Shown piece after piece: positions 1 to 3,674 of a DNA stretch of 5,258 bases. The notes under the pieces are model-generated. The model saw only the letters and a list, made by a program, of their open reading frames with translations, was not told where the DNA came from and did not search any database. The translations under genes and the position numbers were made by a program. This stretch comes from Silvimonas sp. GTDB taxonomy: Bacteria > Pseudomonadota > Gammaproteobacteria > Burkholderiales > Chitinibacteraceae. How positions within the stretch are numbered: the first letter of the stretch is position 1; each line of letters starts with the position of its first letter. The stretch is taken from the NCBI GenBank assembly GCA_030151005.1, contig JASLES010000040.1:1-5258 (forward strand), in the 5' to 3' direction.

Positions 1-1
1 T

Positions 2-706
2 CTGCCGACCCAGGTTGGTGATGAAGGTGGTTTCGCACCGGACGTGGCCAACGCTGAAGAAGCGCTGGACCTGCTGATGCAAGCCATCGACAAGGCTGGC
101 TACAAAGCCGCTGACCAGATTCTGATTGCGCTCGATTGCGCTGCTTCCGAGTTCTTTGACAAGAGCACCGGCAAGTACGTGTACAAGAAGAGCGACAAGC
201 GCGAACTGACCAGCGAACAGCAAGTTGATTACCTGGAAAGCCTCGTCAACAAGTACCCGATCATCTCGATCGAAGACGGCATGGGCGAGCGCGACTGGGA
301 CGGTTGGAAGATTCTGACCGACCGTCTGGGCGACCGCGTGCAACTGGTGGGCGATGACCTGTTTGTGACCAACACCAAGATTCTGGCTGAAGGCATCAAG
401 AAGGGCATTTGCAACTCCATCCTGATCAAGGTAAACCAGATTGGTTCGCTGTCCGAAACGCTGGCCGCTGTTGATCTGGCCAAGCGCTTTGGCTACACCT
501 CGGTGATGAGCCATCGCTCGGGCGAAACCGAAGACAGCACCATTGCCGATCTGGCCGTGGCCACCAACTGCATGCAAATCAAGACCGGCTCACTGTCCCG
601 TTCGGATCGTATCGCCAAGTACAACCAGCTTCTGCGTATTGAAGAAGAACTGGGTGATGCCGCGTACTACCCGGGCTTTGATGCCTTCTACCAGGTGCGC
701 AAGTAA
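2..706 (+). CDS. eno: Enolase (phosphopyruvate hydratase), C-terminal part, cut by left window edge
   Basis: Cytosolic glycolytic enzyme converting 2-phosphoglycerate to phosphoenolpyruvate, Mg-dependent; in many bacteria also a partner of RNase E. The frame is open from base 2, so the true start lies outside the window; the GTG at 44 is an internal valine codon. The visible 234 residues are the catalytic barrel of a protein usually about 430 long. They begin with the GDEGG loop carrying the catalytic Glu (about 17-31), followed by the metal-ligand segments ALDCAASEF (Asp codon 134-136), SIEDG (Glu codon 272-274) and GDDLF (353-358). The enolase signature ILIKVNQIGSLSET holds the catalytic Lys (428-430), and SHRSGETED holds the active-site His (512-514). 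No key residue is missing. The C-terminal end (YYPGFDAFYQVRK) resembles betaproteobacterial enolases. The gene is followed by two hairpins and then ftsB, a common neighbour of eno in Proteobacteria. Confidence 0.98.
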   Translation: MPTQVGDEGGFAPDVANAEEALDLLMQAIDKAGYKAADQILIALDCAASEFFDKSTGKYVYKKSDKRELTSEQQVDYLESLVNKYPIISIEDGMGERDWDGWKILTDRLGDRVQLVGDDLFVTNTKILAEGIKKGICNSILIKVNQIGSLSETLAAVDLAKRFGYTSVMSHRSGETEDSTIADLAVATNCMQIKTGSLSRSDRIAKYNQLLRIEEELGDAAYYPGFDAFYQVRK

Positions 707-722
707 TACGCATCAGCAACCA

Positions 723-771
723 CCCCGTATCTATTAACGCATCCTATGACACGTTAATAGAAAATACGGGG
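723..771 (+). repeat. Long imperfect inverted repeat downstream of eno
   Basis: Arms CCCCGTAT (723-730) and ATACGGGG (764-771), plus CTATTAACG (731-739) and CGTTAATAG (752-760), pair perfectly, interrupted only by a three-A bulge at 761-763. This gives a 17-bp stem. Within the 12-nt loop, CAT (740-742) can also pair with ATG (746-748). No T-run follows, so it is not an ordinary intrinsic terminator. It could stabilise the 3' end of the eno mRNA, give rise to a small RNA, or be a protein-binding palindrome. Confidence 0.7.
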
Positions 772-790
772 GGGCTGTAGTAACATCCAG

Positions 791-820
791 AACCGGAGCA
801 ACCTTGCTCCGGTTTTTATT
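791..820 (+). terminator. Rho-independent terminator after eno
   Basis: AACCGGAGCAA (791-801) and TTGCTCCGGTT (804-814) are perfectly complementary. Allowing for a realistic loop, this is a GC-rich stem of about 9-10 bp, and it runs straight into a five-T tract (813-817). It lies 85 bp after the eno stop and ends about 20 bp before the ftsB start, so ftsB must be expressed by read-through or from a promoter close by. Confidence 0.85.
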
Positions 821-838
821 TCTACACATCAAAAATAC

Positions 839-1192
839 ATGCGGACACTCGCGATAGCCCTTGCCTTGCTGATTCTGTTGCTGCAATGGCCACTCTGGAT
901 AGGCAAGGGTAGCTGGCTGCGCGTCTGGCAACTGGACACCCAACTTGCCGCGCAGCAGGGCAAGAACGAAAAGCTCAAGGAACGCAATGCCGCACTTGAG
1001 GCCGATGTCGTCGACTTGAAGACGGGTACCACGGCCATTGAAGAGCGTGCCCGCAACGAACTGGGCATGGTGCGCCAGGACGAGGTGTTCTTCCAGATTC
1101 TGGATAGCCGCAAACCGGCGCCTTCCGCCGCCAGTTCAAGCCTGGACGCGCCACTGACCACCGCCAGCAACACCGCATCTGCCGCCCAATAG
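839..1192 (+). CDS. ftsB: Cell division protein FtsB (septum formation initiator family)
   Basis: Small bitopic inner-membrane protein of the divisome that forms the FtsQ-FtsL-FtsB complex and helps activate septal peptidoglycan synthesis by FtsWI. The 117 residues show a short cytoplasmic N-terminus and one membrane segment (about 3-21, rich in Leu, Ala and Ile, ending QWPLWIGK as in E. coli FtsB). A periplasmic coiled coil follows (about 30-63, LDTQLAAQQGKNEKLKERN), then the conserved block EERARNELGMVRQDEVFFQIL (68-88). A roughly 30-residue tail rich in Ala, Ser and Thr is probably disordered. The ATG at 839 puts the membrane segment where the family has it, and there is no better start nearby. 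However, there is no recognisable Shine-Dalgarno upstream (the stretch is A/T-rich), which is odd. It is separated from eno by an intrinsic terminator. Confidence 0.95.
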   Translation: MRTLAIALALLILLLQWPLWIGKGSWLRVWQLDTQLAAQQGKNEKLKERNAALEADVVDLKTGTTAIEERARNELGMVRQDEVFFQILDSRKPAPSAASSSLDAPLTTASNTASAAQ

Positions 1193-1214
1193 TCCATTGA
1201 CATAACAGATGCGG
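1173..1214 (+). repeat. Inverted repeat spanning the ftsB stop codon
   Basis: CCGCATCTG (1173-1181) and CAGATGCGG (1206-1214) form a perfect 9-bp stem around a 24-nt loop holding the ftsB stop. CAAT (1187-1190) and ATTG (1196-1199) can pair inside it. No T-run follows, so termination would have to be inefficient or Rho-dependent. The 3' arm can alternatively pair with CATCTGTT at 1244-1251. Confidence 0.45.
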
Positions 1215-1282
1215 CGTTCTGCCACACTTAACTGTTATCCTTTCATCTGTTTATTTTCTGTTTTTCTCAAAACTGTTCTGTT
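1202..1282 (+). promoter_or_regulatory. Cluster of CTGTT elements upstream of the MocR gene, probable regulator-binding region
   Basis: CTGTT occurs at 1232, 1247, 1258, 1273 and 1278, with gaps of 10, 6, 10 and 0 nt, and its complement AACAG lies at 1204-1208. ATAACAG (1202-1208) mirrors CTGTTAT (1232-1238), and AACAGATG (1204-1211) mirrors CATCTGTT (1244-1251). MocR proteins are known to bind repeated short half-sites near their own promoters, so autoregulation is a reasonable inference. Part of the density comes from the local T-richness (about 1241-1286). Confidence 0.5.
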
Positions 1283-1298
1283 TTTGATTCCGGCGCGA

Positions 1299-1304
1299 TA
1301 TAGT
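1299..1304 (+). promoter_or_regulatory. Candidate -10 box (TATAGT) of the MocR gene
   Basis: TATAGT matches the sigma70 -10 consensus at five of six positions. The corresponding -35 position (about 1275-1282) has no TTGACA-like hexamer but is occupied by the adjacent CTGTT pair at 1273-1282. This is what a promoter that depends on, or is blocked by, a protein bound there would look like. Transcription would start around 1311, leaving a leader of about 22 nt. A perfect TTGACA at 1197-1202 has no -10 at a usable distance. Confidence 0.35.
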
Positions 1305-1332
1305 TCATTGCCCCCCTTGTGGATTCGATGCC

Positions 1333-2820
1333 ATGAACGACCTGAGCTTCGCCGCTGGCCGGCGTAAACCCGACACCCTCTACCACCAGTTGGCAGAAGA
1401 CCTGGCACAGGCCATTCTGGCAGGCAGACTCAAGTGCGGTGAGAAACTACCCTCTGTCCGCAAGATGTCGGCGCAACGGCAACTGAGCTTGTCCACCGTC
1501 ATGGAAGCCTATCGTGAGCTGGAAGACCGTGGGCTGATCGAAGCGCGCCCGCAAAGCGGCTTTTATGTGCGCGCTGCCACGGCCTTTGCCACGCCAGCAC
1601 TAACCCAGCCGCCACAAACACCGTCCAGCGTCGTCACCCAGGCCGAATACTGGCCGTATCAATCCGGACAGATTGCGGACATCAAGGTCAACTTTGGTCT
1701 GGCGATTCTTAACCCGGACCATTTCCCGCTACAGTCTTTACAGCGGCTGTTATCGCAAATTTCCCGGCACGAACCAGAGTTGCTTGCCGACTATGGCACA
1801 CCACCCGGTGACCCGGAACTGCGCCGGCACATTGCCCGGCGCGCGCTGGCCTGGGGCGGGCAATTTGAGGCGGAAGACGTGATTGTGACGCACGGCTGCC
1901 TGGAGGCCATTAACCTGTGCCTGCGTGCCGTGACGCGGCCGGGAGATGTGGTCGCCATTGAGTCGCCCGCGTATTTCGGGGTCTTGCAGATGCTTGAAAG
2001 CTATCAGCTCAAGGCGCTGGAAATCCCGACTCATCCGCAGACCGGCATTTCGGTCGAAGCACTGGAACTGGCCACCCGCAATGGCCAGGTCAAGGCCGCC
2101 TTGTTGCTGCCCAATTTCTCCAACCCGCTGGGCTGCCTGATGCCGGACGAGAACAAACGCCGTCTGGTGGAGCTACTGAACGAGCGCAACATCCCGCTGA
2201 TTGAAGACGATCTTTATGGCGAGTTTTTCCATCACGGCGAGCGTCCACGCCCGGCCAAGGCGTTCGACAAAACCGGCAACGTAATGCTGTGCTCTTCCTT
2301 TACCAAAACCCTGGCACCGGGCTTTCGGGTGGGTTGGGTGGTAGCGGGGCGCTGGCGGCGTGAGCTGGAAAAGCTCAAGTTCATCAACACCTATTCGACC
2401 TCCACATTGCTGCAGAAAACCATTGCGCGGTTTCTGGAGAACGGCGGCTACGACCATCACCTGCGTAAACTGCGCCGGGCGGTGGCCGATCAGCTCACCT
2501 GTGGCGCGGCCGCAGTACAACGTTATTTTCCGGCGGAAACGCGGTTGAATATTCCGGTCGGCGGCTTTGTGCTGTGGGTGGAATTGCCGGCCGGCATCAA
2601 TACAGTTGAGCTACTGCAGCGGTCGATCGGAGAAGGGATTGTGTTTGCGCCAGGCGAGTTATTTTCGCCCAGCCGCAGTTACCGCAATTGTCTGCGTATC
2701 TGCTGCATTGAAACCTGGACCACGCGGCACGAACGGGCCATACAGCGACTGGGGCAATTGGCTCAAGCCCTGCTGAATGAACAGACTGACAACGCCGAAC
2801 TGGTCATACCCGCAGCGTAG
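1333..2820 (+). CDS. MocR-family transcription regulator (GntR winged helix fused to PLP aminotransferase-like domain), YjiR-like
   Basis: Cytosolic DNA-binding regulator that senses a ligand through a pyridoxal-phosphate-bearing domain; the ligand is unknown here. The 495 residues comprise an N-terminal GntR winged helix (about 13-80: LYHQLAEDLAQAILAG, KLPSVRKMS, STVMEAYRELEDRGLIEARPQSGFYV), a Pro/Thr/Ala-rich linker (about 81-110), and a fold-type I aminotransferase domain. Expected PLP residues are present: Asn264 in SNPLG, Asp292 and Tyr295 in EDDLYGEF, Schiff-base Lys325 in SSFTKTLAPGFRVGW, and the carboxylate-binding Arg455 in NCLRICC. Segments such as ESPAYFGVLQMLESY and GISVEALELA closely resemble E. 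coli YjiR as I remember it. Length fits the family (about 470-500). The ATG at 1333 gives a complete winged helix; only a weak GTGGA lies 13 nt upstream. The gene converges with the secreted-protein gene, 5 bp apart. Real aminotransferase activity is unlikely given the fused DNA-binding domain. Confidence 0.95.
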   Translation: MNDLSFAAGRRKPDTLYHQLAEDLAQAILAGRLKCGEKLPSVRKMSAQRQLSLSTVMEAYRELEDRGLIEARPQSGFYVRAATAFATPALTQPPQTPSSVVTQAEYWPYQSGQIADIKVNFGLAILNPDHFPLQSLQRLLSQISRHEPELLADYGTPPGDPELRRHIARRALAWGGQFEAEDVIVTHGCLEAINLCLRAVTRPGDVVAIESPAYFGVLQMLESYQLKALEIPTHPQTGISVEALELATRNGQVKAALLLPNFSNPLGCLMPDENKRRLVELLNERNIPLIEDDLYGEFFHHGERPRPAKAFDKTGNVMLCSSFTKTLAPGFRVGWVVAGRWRRELEKLKFINTYSTSTLLQKTIARFLENGGYDHHLRKLRRAVADQLTCGAAAVQRYFPAETRLNIPVGGFVLWVELPAGINTVELLQRSIGEGIVFAPGELFSPSRSYRNCLRICCIETWTTRHERAIQRLGQLAQALLNEQTDNAELVIPAA

Positions 2821-2840
2821 CCCGCTTACAGTTGCTGCGG
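2810..2840. terminator. Possible shared stem-loop at the convergent gene ends
   Basis: CCGCAGC (2810-2816) and GCTGCGG (2834-2840) form a 7-bp stem with a 17-nt loop containing both stop codons. It has no T-run on either strand. It is the only structure I see that could separate the converging transcripts, so if it works it is weak or needs Rho. Confidence 0.25.
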
Positions 2841-3137
2841 CACGGCGGCCAGTTGGTCCGGGCTATCGGACTGAGCGTCATCCGCATCGACATCCGTACC
2901 CATGACCAGGGGGCAGCTATCCGAGGAGTTATTCTGGATTTCCTCACAGTATGGTGAGTAGCTCATCATACAAGGGGGGATTTTGTGGTCCTGATCCACC
3001 CAGATCACCTCAAAGCGCTGACCGCACACGCTATCGAGAATGGCTTCAAGTGTGCCGACATCATCCAGCATATCGGCACGGACCGGAGAGACAAGTCCCA
3101 GGCCCAGCAGGCCCGCGAGGGAAAGACGACGTAGCAT
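2826..3137 (-). CDS. Small predicted secreted protein with four cysteines, unknown function
   Basis: I do not recognise the family. The 103 residues start with a convincing Sec signal peptide: MLRR, a Leu/Gly/Ala hydrophobic core (5-16), then SPVRA with likely cleavage after Ala21 (Val at -3, Ala at -1). The mature part of about 82 residues holds four cysteines (38, 56, 64, 75), enough for two periplasmic disulfides, and a CGQRFEVIWVDQD segment that may form a beta strand. It ends in an acidic, Asp-rich, probably disordered tail (81-95). There is no lipobox or membrane anchor, so it is predicted to be a soluble periplasmic or exported protein. An excellent AAGGAG sits 5 nt upstream of the ATG and supports the gene and its start. 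It probably has its own promoter (3179-3205) and lies downstream of the DUF2917-like gene on the same strand. Confidence 0.75.
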   Translation of the reverse strand: MLRRLSLAGLLGLGLVSPVRADMLDDVGTLEAILDSVCGQRFEVIWVDQDHKIPPCMMSYSPYCEEIQNNSSDSCPLVMGTDVDADDAQSDSPDQLAAVPQQL

Positions 3138-3142
3138 ACGGT

Positions 3143-3148
3143 CTCCTT
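3143..3148 (-). promoter_or_regulatory. Strong ribosome binding site (AAGGAG) of the secreted-protein gene
   Basis: AAGGAG read on the - strand with a 5-nt spacer to the ATG at 3137-3135. It is the best Shine-Dalgarno in the window, and it decides for this frame over the overlapping frame on the same strand. Confidence 0.75.
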
Positions 3149-3178
3149 CACCAGCCCGGAGAGTGAGTCGGGCTCGTC

Positions 3179-3205
3179 AGAATAAGACCGTAATGACATT
3201 GTCAA
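3179..3205 (-). promoter_or_regulatory. Candidate promoter of the secreted-protein gene with palindromic operator-like site
   Basis: On the - strand a perfect TTGACA (3205-3200) is followed after 15 nt by TATTCT (3184-3179), four of six to the -10 consensus. The spacer is shorter than the ideal 17. The -35 box lies inside the perfect palindrome TGACA-T-TGTCA (3194-3204, + strand), a plausible repressor or activator site. Transcription would start around 3172, giving a 5' leader of about 35 nt that contains a small inverted repeat AGCCCG/CGGGCT (3153-3158, 3169-3174). Confidence 0.4.
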
Positions 3206-3228
3206 GTTCTGGCAAAGACACGCTTTGT

Positions 3229-3516
3229 TCAGCTTGTTCTTACACGCCACGACGAACGGAAGAATGGTCGGCGCCATGCACGAGGCCAGTGCAAACGCCA
3301 GATGGGCGAGGGCGTCTGAAGACTAAAGCGGGCGTCTGCCACACCCTCTATCAACACGGTACCGACGCAGGAAATTCGCCAGGTCTCACCTGGGCGCAGC
3401 ACAATATCTTCGCCCGGCACCGAGATCCATATCTGGCCTTGTTCGCAGCGGACCACCGTGCGCGCTGCCTTTTTCAGGCAGATCAACGAGGGGCTGGCAA
3501 TCAGGGTGGCTTTCAT
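3229..3516 (-). CDS. DUF2917-like small protein
   Basis: A 95-residue protein without signal peptide or membrane segment. The central part (about 18-66, GQIWISVPGEDIVLRPGETWRISCVGTVLIEGVADARFSL) has the pattern I associate with DUF2917: a glycine, an aromatic residue in a beta strand, an acidic GxD turn, an LxPG turn, then a strand ending in DAR. It suggests a small cupin-like beta fold; the family's function is unknown. The last 25 residues are rich in Trp and Arg (four Trp, seven Arg between 71 and 95). The start at 3516 is preferred because GGAG lies 6 nt upstream and the conserved region begins soon after. An upstream in-frame ATG at 3564 would add 16 residues. The gene lies 158 bp downstream of mnmC on the same strand, behind a leader with CTGTT/AACAG elements, so separate regulation is likely. 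From memory, DUF2917 genes often sit near MocR genes; a genome survey would settle this. Confidence 0.75.
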   Translation of the reverse strand: MKATLIASPSLICLKKAARTVVRCEQGQIWISVPGEDIVLRPGETWRISCVGTVLIEGVADARFSLQTPSPIWRLHWPRAWRRPFFRSSWRVRTS

Positions 3517-3522
3517 GACACG

Positions 3523-3526
3523 CTCC
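3523..3526 (-). promoter_or_regulatory. Ribosome binding site (GGAG) that decides the DUF2917-like start
   Basis: GGAG on the - strand, 6 nt before the ATG at 3516-3514. The alternative upstream ATG at 3564-3562 has no comparable purine-rich element and falls inside a hairpin arm. Confidence 0.6.
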
Positions 3527-3540
3527 GCAGCGAGTTCGGA

Positions 3541-3563
3541 TGCCACCAGAATACGGGGTGGCA
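3541..3563 (-). repeat. Hairpin or operator in the leader of the DUF2917-like gene
   Basis: TGCCACC (3541-3547) and GGTGGCA (3557-3563) form a perfect 7-bp inverted repeat with a 9-nt centre. A TATTCT sequence read on the - strand (3553-3548) lies in this centre and could be a -10 box, but no good -35 stands at the right distance. It could be an operator over the promoter or a leader hairpin upstream of the ribosome binding site. Confidence 0.4.
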
Positions 3564-3625
3564 ATTACTGCCGGCAGCCGCATCAGCCAGTACAGTTTGC
3601 CTTTGCAGTTGCCATAAAAAACAAA

Positions 3626-3655
3626 CTGTTATGCTGAACAGAGCTGAAAGCTGTT
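3626..3655 (-). promoter_or_regulatory. CTGTT/AACAG element cluster upstream of the DUF2917-like gene
   Basis: On the + strand CTGTT (3626-3630), AACAG (3637-3641) and CTGTT (3651-3655) alternate with 6- and 9-nt spacers. The two outer copies are part of an exact nonamer repeat CTGTTATGC (3626-3634 and 3651-3659). The same pentamer is clustered in front of the MocR gene. A shared binding site for the MocR protein is inferred, not shown. The position, between the mnmC stop and the DUF2917-like gene, fits an operator for the latter. I could not find a convincing core promoter here. Confidence 0.4.
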
Positions 3656-3668
3656 ATGCGGTTCGCAT
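3656..3668 (-). repeat. Small stem-loop just after the mnmC stop
   Basis: ATGCG (3656-3660) and CGCAT (3664-3668) form a 5-bp stem with a 3-nt loop, starting 7 nt after the mnmC stop codon. It is short and lacks a following T-run, so it is at best a weak terminator. Read-through of mnmC into the DUF2917-like gene remains possible. Confidence 0.25.
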
Positions 3669-3674
3669 GCAGCC

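Noticed and set aside
44..46. GTG as the start of enolase
   Set aside because: The frame continues upstream to base 2 with the conserved GDEGG catalytic loop, so this is an internal Val codon of a truncated gene.
1197..1202. Perfect TTGACA as -35 box of the MocR promoter
   Set aside because: No -10-like hexamer occurs 15-19 nt downstream; the better -10 (1299-1304) is almost 100 bp away.
829..1227. Open frame of 132 codons on the - strand opposite ftsB
   Set aside because: Complete overlap with a clearly identified ftsB; no motif and no ribosome binding signal.
1333..2820. Interpretation of the MocR gene as a metabolic aminotransferase
   Set aside because: The N-terminal GntR winged helix is complete and the architecture is the known MocR regulator type; the PLP residues are expected for ligand sensing.
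3005..3277. Alternative - strand frame of 90 codons overlapping the secreted-protein gene
   Set aside because: The competing frame (2826-3137) has a signal peptide and AAGGAG at ideal spacing; this one has neither and also overlaps the end of the DUF2917-like gene.
763..3557. AATACGGGG shared by the eno hairpin (763-771) and the DUF2917-like leader (3549-3557)
   Set aside because: A single 9-base match with different surroundings; in 5 kb it can easily be chance and no repeat family is visible.
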